44,244 nt of DNA from Pseudomonadales bacterium. GTDB taxonomy: Bacteria > Pseudomonadota > Gammaproteobacteria > Pseudomonadales > Ketobacteraceae. This document shows positions 26,308-34,442 of this stretch, piece by piece. Every line of letters begins with the position of its first letter. The stretch's first letter is position 1. The translations under genes were made by a program, and so were the position numbers. Location: assembly GCA_020062665.1 (NCBI GenBank), contig JAGUVW010000048.1, positions 1 through 44,244 on the forward strand, read 5' to 3'. The notes under the pieces were generated by a model. It was not told the DNA's origin. It ran no database searches and saw only the letters and a program-made list of their open reading frames with translations.

Positions 26308-26631
26308 TTATATATTACTGTCGAGGAACGCTGTCAATTGGGATTTGGACAGAGCGCCCACCTTGGTGGCTTCCACATTGCCGTTCTTGAACAGCATCAG
26401 GGTGGGAATGCCGCGGATGCCGTACTTGGGCGGGGTGTCGCTGTTGTCGTCGATGTTGAGTTTGGCGACCTTCACCTTACCGGCGTATTCGCTGGAAATC
26501 TCGTCCAGGATCGGCGCAATCATCTTGCAGGGGCCGCACCATTCAGCCCAGTAGTCAACCAGCACAGGGGTGTCGGACTGCAGTACTTCTGACTCGAATG
26601 TGCTGTCAGTGACGTTTACGATATTGCTCAT
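26308..26631 (-). CDS. trxA: thioredoxin 1
   Basis: TrxA reduces protein disulphides in the cytoplasm, using electrons from thioredoxin reductase. The 107-residue product has the classic order: [13 protein letters not shown], then [18 protein letters not shown] with the redox pair C32 and C35, KLNIDDN, and the cis-Pro loop [14 protein letters not shown]. Length and motif match E. coli TrxA. The start at 26631 follows GGAGACAGAC; the upstream ATG at 26655 adds an unneeded HHKLETD leader. It is divergent from ppx and upstream of rho, the same set of neighbours as in Pseudomonas. Confidence 0.97.
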   Translation of the reverse strand: MSNIVNVTDSTFESEVLQSDTPVLVDYWAEWCGPCKMIAPILDEISSEYAGKVKVAKLNIDDNSDTPPKYGIRGIPTLMLFKNGNVEATKVGALSKSQLTAFLDSNI

Positions 26632-26758
26632 GTCTGTCTCCAGCTTATGGTGCATTCTTGGCTGTTGGCAGCCAGTTCCGGGTATATCAAGTCCGTTGGA
26701 TTGTACATTCTGGCAACGGTGCGCTCAACGCTGCGCATCCTGTTTTGTATCATGTTTT

Positions 26759-26780
26759 CACCATCTTATGGTGCTATTAT
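26759..26780 (+). promoter_or_regulatory. palindrome CACCAT-CTT-ATGGTG next to a -10 element, trxA-ppx gap
   Basis: A perfect 6-bp inverted repeat with a 3-bp centre lies at 26759-26773, immediately before TATTAT at 26775-26780, a sigma-70-like -10 hexamer pointing to ppx about 98 bp downstream. The position suits a repressor overlapping the promoter spacer. No Pho-box motif is present. The protein that would bind is unknown. Confidence 0.35.
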
Positions 26781-26877
26781 CCAGAGCAGCTCTCCTGCTG
26801 CCTTATCAATATAGCCAACACGGGGCGGCAGTGGTGATATTTTTGTTGTCTGCGCACAAGCCATTGGATCCCTTATC

Positions 26878-28386
26878 TTGAGCGATATTCAAACCACTTC
26901 AGCGTCTGCAGAGCCCATGATGGCCGCCATCGACATGGGCTCGAACAGCTTTCACATGGTCATTGCCCGTCTCGAAAACGGTGAGGTGCGGCCGATCCAG
27001 AAGATGGCCGAAAAGGTGATGCTGGCATCGGGCCTGGATAACAAGCAGATGCTGGATGCGGATGCGTTCAGCCGTGGTCTGGATTGTTTGCGGCGGTTTT
27101 CTGCCTGCATCGCGCATATCGATCCGAAATGGGTGCGTTGCGTCGGTACCAATACCCTGCGCCAGGCCCGCAATGGCGAGACATTCCTGCGTCAGGCGCG
27201 ACAGATTCTGCGCTGCCCGGTGGAAGTGGTGGCCGGGCGCGAAGAGGCGCGGCTGATCTATCTGGGGGTTTCCCACACGCTGGCGGACGACGGTGGCAAC
27301 CGCCTGGTGTTCGATATTGGCGGAGGTTCCACCGAGTTCATCATCGGCAAGCGGTTTGAACCGATTCTGACGGAATCCCTGCACATGGGGTGCGTGTCCT
27401 ACCGGGAGCGTTTCTTTCCCAATGGCAAGATCAGTGAGAGCGGGTTTCGCAAGGCGGTGATGGCGGCGCGCTCCGAAATCGAAACCATCGAGAACGCCTA
27501 CAAGAAGAAAGGCTGGATCGATGCGGTGGGGGCGTCGGGCACGGTGAAGGCCATCGAAAGTGCGCTGGTGGACAACAACTGGTATCAGGACGGCATTGCA
27601 TTGCCGGCGCTGTACAAGCTGCGGGACAAGGTGTTGTCGTTCAATCAGCTCGATGCGGTCGACATCCCAGGCATCAAGGCGGATCGGCGCACCATCATGC
27701 CGCCGGGGCTGGCCATTCTGATTGCGATCTGCGAGCAGTTGGGTGTCAAGCAGGTGCATTATTCCGATGGCGCGATGCGCGAAGGCATTCTGTACGATCT
27801 GCTGGGCCGTCATGCCCATGAGGATGTGCGTGAACGTTCTATCGTGGCAATGATGAACCGCTACAGTGTGGATGTGGCGCAGGCGGAGCGTGTACGCCAG
27901 ACTGCACTGAAAGCGCTGAATCAGGTGAAGAAGGACTGGGATCTGGGCCAGTTCTGTCATGGCTGGCTGCACTGGGCGGCGCAGGCGCACGAGATCGGCA
28001 CTGCCGTTTCCCACAATGGTTATCACAAGCACGGCGCCTATCTGCTCACGTATTCAGACATGCCTGGCTTTACCCGTCAGGATCAGAAGGTGCTGGCGGC
28101 GCTGGTGGGTAATCACCGGCGCAAAATCCGCGAAACGGATATCCAGGAATTGCCGGCGCTGCTGCAGGAAAAGGTCAAACGCATGATTCTGCTGCTGCGG
28201 CTGGCAGCGGTGCTGCACCGGGCGCGACGCGATGATCTGGCGCCGGATTTCAAGCTGAGTGTCAGCAATAAACAGGTGAAGCTGAAATTCTCCGGCAAGT
28301 GGCTGGAGGAGCATCCGCTGCTGCAAACCGAGTTGCAGGACGAGCAGGATATCTGGAAGAAGATCGGTTACAAGCTGGAGTTCTGA
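26878..28386 (+). CDS. ppx: exopolyphosphatase (Ppx/GppA family)
   Basis: Ppx removes terminal phosphates from polyphosphate in the cytoplasm. The protein is 502 residues from TTG at 26878, or 489 from ATG at 26917. Both precede the first catalytic motif, AAIDMGSNSFHMVIAR. VGTNTLRQARN, VVAGREEARLIYLGVSHTL and DIGGGSTEFIIG complete the actin-like ATPase fold of domains I-II. An HD-like helical C-terminal region runs from about residue 320 (FCHGWLHWAAQAHEIGTAVSHNGYHKHGAYLL), as in long Ppx proteins. It is divergent from trxA. Unlike Pseudomonas, where ppk is the next gene, here ppk is 6 kb away, with a cassette in between. Confidence 0.95.
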   Translation: MSDIQTTSASAEPMMAAIDMGSNSFHMVIARLENGEVRPIQKMAEKVMLASGLDNKQMLDADAFSRGLDCLRRFSACIAHIDPKWVRCVGTNTLRQARNGETFLRQARQILRCPVEVVAGREEARLIYLGVSHTLADDGGNRLVFDIGGGSTEFIIGKRFEPILTESLHMGCVSYRERFFPNGKISESGFRKAVMAARSEIETIENAYKKKGWIDAVGASGTVKAIESALVDNNWYQDGIALPALYKLRDKVLSFNQLDAVDIPGIKADRRTIMPPGLAILIAICEQLGVKQVHYSDGAMREGILYDLLGRHAHEDVRERSIVAMMNRYSVDVAQAERVRQTALKALNQVKKDWDLGQFCHGWLHWAAQAHEIGTAVSHNGYHKHGAYLLTYSDMPGFTRQDQKVLAALVGNHRRKIRETDIQELPALLQEKVKRMILLLRLAAVLHRARRDDLAPDFKLSVSNKQVKLKFSGKWLEEHPLLQTELQDEQDIWKKIGYKLEF

Positions 28387-28422
28387 ACGGGCAGCGCTCT
28401 GGTGGCACTGCCCGCGTTGGTG

Positions 28423-30528
28423 TCAGTGTGTAATGATCTTGTGTGTTGATGGCTTCGCTGGTGCTGGCGCACTGGTCGTTTCAGCGCGGCGTTGCAGATC
28501 GGGCCTTTTTTCCAGCGCCAGTTGCCGTACGCGCGTCAGATCCTCATCCGTATAAACGCCATTCACGCCGGAAATCGACGCCAGCTGCATGCCGTGCTTG
28601 AGTCCCAGCTTGTAGATTTCCCGCACCTTTTCCCATTCGATATTGCGGCCGAGCGTGTAGTTTTCGAAGCGGCCTTCCAGTGCCAGCACGATGGTTTCCG
28701 CCAGACAGGCGTAGGCGACGTTTTTCGGCAGGCCGATGTTTTTCATGTGCACGTTGCCGGGCAGACGGATTTCACCGGATTCGATCACCAGCACGTCGGG
28801 GCGCTTGGCGACATCTTCTGCGGGAATGTCCAGCGGTCGCGCCACATCAGTGATCACGCAGCCGGACTTTACCTGCTGGATGTCGAGAATGCGTTTGCCG
28901 GCGCCGGAGGTGGCGGTGACGATCATGTCCATCTCGCCCAGGTGTTTGTCGGCGTGGGCCATGACGTGGACGCTGGCGCCCGGGGTTTCGTGCTCGATGT
29001 CTTCTTTCAGGGCGAGCAGTTTGCCGGCTTCCGGCGCGGCCAGGTAAAGCTCGTCCACGGCTTTCGCCAGCAGGCGCGCGCATACGGAACCGATCGCGCC
29101 GGTCGCGCCCACCACCATGGCTTTGCCCGCCATTTTGCCACTGGGACCGATTTGCACCAGGCCGAGCTTTTGAACGGCTTCGTGGGCCGCCCAGAGTGCA
29201 CCGGACGCGCTGTAGCTGTTACCGGTGGTGATCGGCAGCGGTGCGCGCTTGGCCACCGTGACGCCCGCATCGCCCACCACTTTGGTGAAGGCACCCAGCC
29301 CCATGATCTGCGCACCGAGTTTTTTCGCCATCGCCGCAGCCGCCAGCAGACGCTGGTAGGTGAATTCCGGGCCGTGGCGCATGATTTCCTTCGGCGTGCC
29401 GCCCACGGTGATCAGCCAGCCTTCGGCCTCGGCGCCGGTGGGCGACTGGATGCCGGTGACGCGGGAGTAAACGAACGGCGGCGAGTAGGCGATGATTTTT
29501 TCCACCGTGTTCATCACGCTCTGTGGCGCCACCTTTGCCACCAGATCCATCGGCTTGGCGTTACGGAAATATTGTTGTGACAGCGGGTGAATCACAAATG
29601 CAAAGCGGCTCAGGCGTTTGAAGCCGTTCGGATACAGCACCCGTGGCTGCAGTTCCAGGCTGGTGATGATGTCGAGAATGTCGTCTTCGGTAATGCGTTC
29701 GGCAGACTTATCGAGGGCCGCCAGGATCATGGCTTCCAGCACGGCGATGCCGACAGTCTGCGGGAATGGCTGCGGGGTGTAATCGACGACGGTGTAGACG
29801 CCCTTGTCGCCGAGCTCCTTCAGTCGGGCATCGGAGATGGCGGAGGTGATCACCGTCTTGCCGGCGAGTTCTTCCAGGCCGAAGGGTGCCAGTTCGTCGA
29901 AATAGGCGACCACCACATTGGCCTTGTGCAACGCTTTACGCAGGATGAAATGATTCCATTCCGGCAATGGTGCCAGCGTCGGGGCCAGCACTTGTGGCGG
30001 CGCCCACTTCAGCACCTGATGGCTGCCGCTGCTGTACAGTTCCAGTGCCTGCAGTGACGTCAGAAATTTCGGCACGCCCAGTTGCAGCACCGGATCGGCA
30101 AAGCGCAGGTTGTCGGTGAACTCTGCCAGCACTCGCGCTGAACGGTAATGTTGCGCGCCGCTGAACAGCAGCACGTTGGCGTTGTTGAAGTAGCCTTTCT
30201 GCTCGTTCTGCAGATGGCGGATGCTCCATTCCTGCAGGATGTCGCGCAGTTCCGTGCCAGTGGTGAAGGGTGTATGGCGGGCGGCGTGGGCCAGGCGCCG
30301 GGTCAGCCGCTGCTCGAACTGGAAGGCGCCCACCCGCTGGCGGTCGCGCATGCCTTCCAGTGCCAGCGCATCTGCCTTGCCCTGCCATTCGGCGAGACGT
30401 CGCTCTGCCTGGTCGATGTCGTGATCGCAGCCCAGGCGCAGCACCCGCAGGGTCTGCCCCAGAAATTCCGTGGTGAAGTCGTAATCGTCGGCGCTGGCAC
30501 CCAGGTTGATGCTGACAACGGTTTTCAT
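28423..30528 (-). CDS. acyl-ACP-reductase-like dehydrogenase with large N-terminal extension
   Basis: A 701-residue protein. From about residue 385 to 650 it resembles cyanobacterial acyl-ACP reductase (AAR), which makes fatty aldehyde from acyl-ACP: GLGAFTKVVGDAG, TTGNSYSASGALWAAHEA, Rossmann VVGATGAIGSVCARLL (about 472-487), and NVAYACLAETIVLALEGRFENYTLGRN, with C608 at the place of the AAR active-site Cys. The first 350 residues (VSINLGASADDYDFTTEFLG, PLPEWNHFILRKALHKANVV) are not in the short AAR and may be a second, degenerate alpha/beta domain. A 45-residue Ala/Pro tail ends it. GAGGTG precedes the ATG at 30528; a start at 30540 is less good. The gap to the tetR gene holds a TetR-type operator, so control by that repressor is possible. 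Substrate unproven. Confidence 0.72.
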   Translation of the reverse strand: MKTVVSINLGASADDYDFTTEFLGQTLRVLRLGCDHDIDQAERRLAEWQGKADALALEGMRDRQRVGAFQFEQRLTRRLAHAARHTPFTTGTELRDILQEWSIRHLQNEQKGYFNNANVLLFSGAQHYRSARVLAEFTDNLRFADPVLQLGVPKFLTSLQALELYSSGSHQVLKWAPPQVLAPTLAPLPEWNHFILRKALHKANVVVAYFDELAPFGLEELAGKTVITSAISDARLKELGDKGVYTVVDYTPQPFPQTVGIAVLEAMILAALDKSAERITEDDILDIITSLELQPRVLYPNGFKRLSRFAFVIHPLSQQYFRNAKPMDLVAKVAPQSVMNTVEKIIAYSPPFVYSRVTGIQSPTGAEAEGWLITVGGTPKEIMRHGPEFTYQRLLAAAAMAKKLGAQIMGLGAFTKVVGDAGVTVAKRAPLPITTGNSYSASGALWAAHEAVQKLGLVQIGPSGKMAGKAMVVGATGAIGSVCARLLAKAVDELYLAAPEAGKLLALKEDIEHETPGASVHVMAHADKHLGEMDMIVTATSGAGKRILDIQQVKSGCVITDVARPLDIPAEDVAKRPDVLVIESGEIRLPGNVHMKNIGLPKNVAYACLAETIVLALEGRFENYTLGRNIEWEKVREIYKLGLKHGMQLASISGVNGVYTDEDLTRVRQLALEKRPDLQRRAETTSAPAPAKPSTHKIITH

Positions 30529-30697
30529 GCTGCACCTCATCCCGATTCCCTGAAGATCAATTAAGCCAAATCCATTAAAAATTGGCGCAAAACTGCAGTG
30601 ATCGCGTGTAATGCCGTCATTAAACAGGATTGCGCCCGCGCGATGTTAGCCCAGGTCAATGGTTGCCGCTTTCTGGAGATCAGACCGTTTCCGAGGA

Positions 30698-30726
30698 TTG
30701 ATTAAATAGACCGGTCTCTATATTAT
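30698..30726 (+). promoter_or_regulatory. tetR promoter with operator in its spacer
   Basis: TTGATT (30698-30703) and TATTAT (30721-30726) are 17 bp apart, a good sigma-70 promoter. The spacer holds AGACCGGTCT at 30708-30717, a perfect 10-bp palindrome. The same AGACnnGTCT core, flanked by TATA, recurs before the SDR gene at 31354. A repressor bound here would block its own gene and might also affect the divergent AAR-like gene, 180 bp away. Confidence 0.65.
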
Positions 30727-30757
30727 GGCTGGATCGACGATTCGGGAGATATCCGGC

Positions 30758-31324
30758 ATGGCCCAGAAAGGGGAGGTGACTCGCCAGCGCATTCTGGATG
30801 CGGCGGCGGAGCTGATGCAGGCGCAGGGGTTTCATGCCACCGGCCTCAACCAGATCATCCAGGTGAGCGGCGCGCCCAAGGGTTCCCTGTATTTTCATTT
30901 TCCCGCTGGGAAGGAATCAATCGCCATCGCCGCCATGGAGCAGTCCGGGCGCATGCTGACTACCACGCTGGAGCAGCTGCTGACGGCCACGCCGTCACTG
31001 GCAGCGGCCATTGAGGTGATGTGGCGCTTTTTCATGACGGAGCTGGAGGCGTCGGATTTTCGCAAGGGTTGCCCCATCGCCACGCTGACGCTGGAAGCGG
31101 CCGGTGAGTATCCCGGCATCCAGGCCTGCAGCGCAGCGATTTACCAGGATTGGCAATCACTGCTGAGCCGCAAGTTGCAGGCGCAGGGTGTGCCGGTGGA
31201 GGTTGCCGATGGCAAGGCCAATACTTTGCTGGCGCTGCTGGAGGGCGCGCTGCTGCTGGCCCGGGCGCGCCGCAGTACCGAGCCGTTGCAGACCACGCTG
31301 ACGGCAGCCAAGGCCCTGATCTGA
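30758..31324 (+). CDS. TetR/AcrR-family repressor, LmrA/YxaF-like
   Basis: A 188-residue regulator. The N-terminal helix-turn-helix is clear (TRQRILDAAAELMQAQGFHATGLNQII, then SGAPKGSLYFHFPAGKESIAIAAM), and the PKGSLYFHFP-GKE variant is typical of the LmrA/YxaF branch. The C-terminal ligand-binding region (residues 75-185) has the branch's RKGCPIATLTLEAA segment. The ATG at 30758 follows GGGAG nine bases earlier; a start at 30725 would overlap the promoter. Its operator core AGACnnGTCT lies in its own promoter and before the SDR gene, which is 55 bp downstream. It probably senses a hydrophobic molecule; the inducer is unknown. Confidence 0.9.
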   Translation: MAQKGEVTRQRILDAAAELMQAQGFHATGLNQIIQVSGAPKGSLYFHFPAGKESIAIAAMEQSGRMLTTTLEQLLTATPSLAAAIEVMWRFFMTELEASDFRKGCPIATLTLEAAGEYPGIQACSAAIYQDWQSLLSRKLQAQGVPVEVADGKANTLLALLEGALLLARARRSTEPLQTTLTAAKALI

Positions 31325-31349
31325 TGGGCCTTTTCATTAATCCAATAAT

Positions 31350-31369
31350 ATACAGACTGGTCTATATAA
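31350..31369 (+). promoter_or_regulatory. TetR-type operator before the SDR gene
   Basis: TATAC-AGAC-TG-GTCT-ATATA at 31350-31368 is a palindrome with the AGACnnGTCT core of the tetR site (core 31354-31363). It lies between the tetR stop and the SDR start, 17 bp before the ATG, and overlaps TATATA/TATAAG -10-like hexamers and the AAGGAG ribosome site. No good -35 is visible. Confidence 0.6.
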
Positions 31370-31379
31370 GGAGAGCATC

Positions 31380-32438
31380 ATGAACGAATCGACCTGGTTG
31401 CTTACCGGTGCCACCGGCTTCATTGGGCGCTGGCTGCTGCGGGAGCTGGAATCTAAAGGCTATCAACTGATCCTGCTGTTGCGGCGTCCGCAGGCACAGG
31501 CAGCGGAATTGCGCAGCTGGCTGCAGGCGCACGGTGTGCACAATCCCGCGTTCACGGTGGTGGCGGGCGATCTGGCGCAGCCGGGTTGGGGATTGAGCGA
31601 GCAGGATCGCCGGCGTCTGGAACAGGTGACGGGCATCTTCCATCTGGCGACCCGTTTCGCCTGGGGCATGACGGCGGCTGATGCGCGCCGCGCCAATGTG
31701 ACATCGCTCGACACGCTGCTGGCACTGGTCGACGCCAATCCGCATCTGCAGCGACTGGTGTGGGTGGGCGGCTACATGGCGGGCAGTCCAAAACTGCAAC
31801 CGGTGCTGCAGCAATTGCGGGAAGGCCTGTGGCAGCCGGTGTACCGGCGTCTGGGCGCTTATGAGGCATCGAAACTGGAAAGTTACGTGAAGCTGCAGGA
31901 TGCACTGACGCAGCGGGCGGTGGCGTGGACATTCGTGCATCCGTCCACGGTGATCGGCGCCAGCGACAGCGGCGAGATTTCCCAGGATATCGGCCTGCTG
32001 AAATTGCTGGATGCGTTGCAGAAGGGGCGTCTTTCCGCCGTGCCGGGACGCGCGCGGGATTGGCTGCCGATTGTGGCGGTGGATTATCTGGCGCGCTTTA
32101 TCGCGGGCGTGATCGAACAGCCCGCTGCGGCGGATCAGCAATACTGGGTGCTGGATGACGGCACGCCGCGTCTGACGGAACTGGTGGCCTGGCTGGCGCA
32201 AGGTCTGGATCTGCCGGCGCCGCGCAGCCGCATTCCAGTGTGGCTGATGAAATTCATGCTGAATGCGGGCCTGGGCAAACGCTGGGACATGAGCGCGGAG
32301 TCGTTGAATTTCATCGACGCCGCACGCTATGACACCGGCCCCGCGCTGGCGCTGGCGCAACAGATGGGATTGACGATGCCGCATACCCGCACCACCGTGG
32401 CAAGAATGGTGGAGTATTGGCGAGCACAGAGCGCTTAG
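31380..32438 (+). CDS. extended SDR, fatty-acyl-reductase-like (NAD_binding_4 type)
   Basis: A 352-residue oxidoreductase. The dinucleotide motif TGATGFIG is at residues 9-16, followed by LLLRRPQAQA, VVAGDLAQPGWGL and FHLATRF. The active-site pair is Y161xxxK165 in GAYEASKLESYV, and FVHPSTVIG fits the extended SDR group. This arrangement, with the early arginines after the second strand and the GDL segment, is that of the male-sterility/thioester-reductase branch, which reduces acyl-thioesters to aldehydes or alcohols. A simple epimerase-type role cannot be excluded. An AAGGAG site precedes the ATG. It is under the TetR-type operator and near the AAR-like gene, so a joint role in fatty aldehyde metabolism is plausible. 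Confidence 0.82.
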   Translation: MNESTWLLTGATGFIGRWLLRELESKGYQLILLLRRPQAQAAELRSWLQAHGVHNPAFTVVAGDLAQPGWGLSEQDRRRLEQVTGIFHLATRFAWGMTAADARRANVTSLDTLLALVDANPHLQRLVWVGGYMAGSPKLQPVLQQLREGLWQPVYRRLGAYEASKLESYVKLQDALTQRAVAWTFVHPSTVIGASDSGEISQDIGLLKLLDALQKGRLSAVPGRARDWLPIVAVDYLARFIAGVIEQPAAADQQYWVLDDGTPRLTELVAWLAQGLDLPAPRSRIPVWLMKFMLNAGLGKRWDMSAESLNFIDAARYDTGPALALAQQMGLTMPHTRTTVARMVEYWRAQSA

Positions 32439-32644
32439 TTTCACGTAATCAGAATTGACTGCAGGCGCAGTGAATGGGCTGAAGGCAGGCGTGAAGGGCG
32501 GATACAGCGTTGCGAATGTCAGTGGGGAATGCGTGGCGGAGGTTCTGGTGAATACCGACCTGCTGCACATGCCACAGCCTGCTAGACTGAACGAATCAGG
32601 TGCTCGCTGCTAAGGCAATTTCTGCCGACGGACGTGTCAAAAAA

Positions 32645-34435
32645 ATGCGTACAATCAAGCTCGTTTCTCTGCTTGCTGCAGTGTCGGCAGGCGCGCTCGC
32701 AATTTCCGCCCACGCCGATTCCTTTGACGATGCGGTCAATCTTTATCTGAAGGGCTTCGATCATTGTTCGGCGGCCAAGGCGGCGTTGACCCGTCAGGAT
32801 GTCAAAACGGCGCGCAGTGAATTCGCCCGTTATGAATCCATCCGGCAGCAGGCGGCGGGCATCGACAAAACCATTCTCAGCTCCGGCCGGCGTGGCATGG
32901 ACAGCAACCTGAAATATTGCGAGCGGGTAGGTACCGACATCGAGATCGAAGTGGGCCGGCCCGTGCTGGAGCAGGCGCTGGCGGCGTGTGAGAAGGCGCT
33001 GGCGCATCTGAACGAGGGTCAGGTAGAGCCCGCCCGCACGGAGCATCAGCAATTTATCACGCTGCGTGATCAGGCATTGCAGACCTCGCCTGCGCTCAAC
33101 AATGTGTTCAGTCTGCGCAGCGAAATGCGCCGTTGCGAGCGGCTCGAAACCAAGATTGCCAGCTTCGGCAAGCAGCAGGCGGCGTTGACGGTGGCGTTAC
33201 AGTCTGCGCTGGATTCCAGCGAATCTTTTCAGTCCAGTTGCGAGGCGGCGCTGGATGAACTGAATCGCGCCGCAGTGGATGACGCGGCCATCGATGCGGG
33301 CATAAAGGCCAGGGTCAGTGCACAGGCGCGGCAGAAAGAAGCCAATGCCGATTACGCAGCATTGAAATCGGCTGTGCAAAACGCAGTGATCGCCGAGCGG
33401 GCCACGATCGAAGGGCGCATCGCGAAAGGCACTCAGTGTCTGACCCAGCTGGACTCGACATTGGCAACGCGGGAGCGTCAGCTCAAGGTGGCGCAGGATG
33501 CCGTCAATGGTTACAGCGTCCGGGTGAATCAGGCCAATGAATCCTGCGCCGCGATTCGCAAGGTGCTGACGGCCGGTGTTTCCCAGGCGCAATACGATCA
33601 GGCCAGAACGGGTTTTGAATCGGCGCGCAAAACGCGGGATGACGTGAAGGCGGGGCTGGCGAAAACCGCGCTGCCCGAAAGTGCGGCCACCCGGCGGTTG
33701 GATGGATCGGTGCGGACGCTGGATAACTGCCTGGAACAGGCGCGTCCGCATTTGAATGCGCTGTTGGCGGTGTTGAGTGCGCCGGTTGTTGCCAAGCCGG
33801 TGACGGCGCCTGTGGTCGCGGTGCCGGTCACCAAGCCAGCCGCTGCTGCGGCGCCGGCGACACGCAAGCCCGGCATCCCCGCGCTGGAGGTGGATGGCTC
33901 GCTGGAAATAACCGATATCCTGCCGGACTTTGTGCTGGTGTACTGGCTTGATGGCAGCGTGGCACCAGCCCAGGTCGATGTGCTGATCACCCCCACCCGC
34001 TTCGACCAGCCGGTGTATGTCCTGCAGCCGGGTGGCACCTTGCAGTTCAGGAGCGAGGATTTCGCGTCCCACAGCATTGAAGCCGGTGTTGCCGGTGCGA
34101 AACCTTTACAGATTCAAATCAAGTCGCGTCAGCGGCGCACGGTTGAAACCAGCTGGCCCGACAATACCATTGCCACGTTGCGCAGTGATCAGAGCCGGGT
34201 GGTGCAATCCTACGTCGCGAACATTTCTGCCAGTGGTCACACGCTGCTGCGCTTCGACAGCAACAGCAAGCAGTTGGGTTTCAAACTGAAGAATCCCCGC
34301 AATGCGACCAAAGGCGTGGTGCTGATGCCGGATTACGATCCGGTGCTGTTCGAGGTGGGGCAAGGCGACGAAGTGAAGCTGGCAGTGAGCCGCAGCGGTG
34401 CAACGCTGGGCTCACTGGTGCTGAAGGGAAACTGA
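32645..34435 (+). CDS. secreted protein with four Cys-paired helical repeats and beta-rich C-terminus
   Basis: A 596-residue precursor with a signal peptide (MRTIKLVSLLAAVSAGALA, cleavage near AHA-DS). Residues 38-370 form four similar helical repeats, each starting and ending with a Cys: C41/C92, C115/C164, C199/C265 and C301/C362, spaced 51, 49, 66 and 61. Such pairs suggest disulphides stapling helical hairpins. A Val/Pro/Ala linker (380-425) leads to a beta-rich end; QPGGTLQFRSEDFASHSIEAG recalls cupredoxin strands but without clear copper ligands. I recognise no family. A GTG at 32600 is possible but has no ribosome site and would push the signal peptide inwards. It follows the SDR by 206 bp and converges with ppk. 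Confidence 0.8.
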   Translation: MRTIKLVSLLAAVSAGALAISAHADSFDDAVNLYLKGFDHCSAAKAALTRQDVKTARSEFARYESIRQQAAGIDKTILSSGRRGMDSNLKYCERVGTDIEIEVGRPVLEQALAACEKALAHLNEGQVEPARTEHQQFITLRDQALQTSPALNNVFSLRSEMRRCERLETKIASFGKQQAALTVALQSALDSSESFQSSCEAALDELNRAAVDDAAIDAGIKARVSAQARQKEANADYAALKSAVQNAVIAERATIEGRIAKGTQCLTQLDSTLATRERQLKVAQDAVNGYSVRVNQANESCAAIRKVLTAGVSQAQYDQARTGFESARKTRDDVKAGLAKTALPESAATRRLDGSVRTLDNCLEQARPHLNALLAVLSAPVVAKPVTAPVVAVPVTKPAAAAAPATRKPGIPALEVDGSLEITDILPDFVLVYWLDGSVAPAQVDVLITPTRFDQPVYVLQPGGTLQFRSEDFASHSIEAGVAGAKPLQIQIKSRQRRTVETSWPDNTIATLRSDQSRVVQSYVANISASGHTLLRFDSNSKQLGFKLKNPRNATKGVVLMPDYDPVLFEVGQGDEVKLAVSRSGATLGSLVLKGN

Positions 34436-34442
34436 TTCCGCT

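Noticed and set aside
26188-26592. Plus-strand frame across the trxA terminator and gene
   Set aside because: It runs antisense through trxA and no ribosome site or homology supports it.
28388-28414. CGGGCAG/CTGCCCG hairpin between ppx and the AAR-like gene
   Set aside because: Position suits a terminator between convergent genes, but the loop is 13 nt and no T-run follows.
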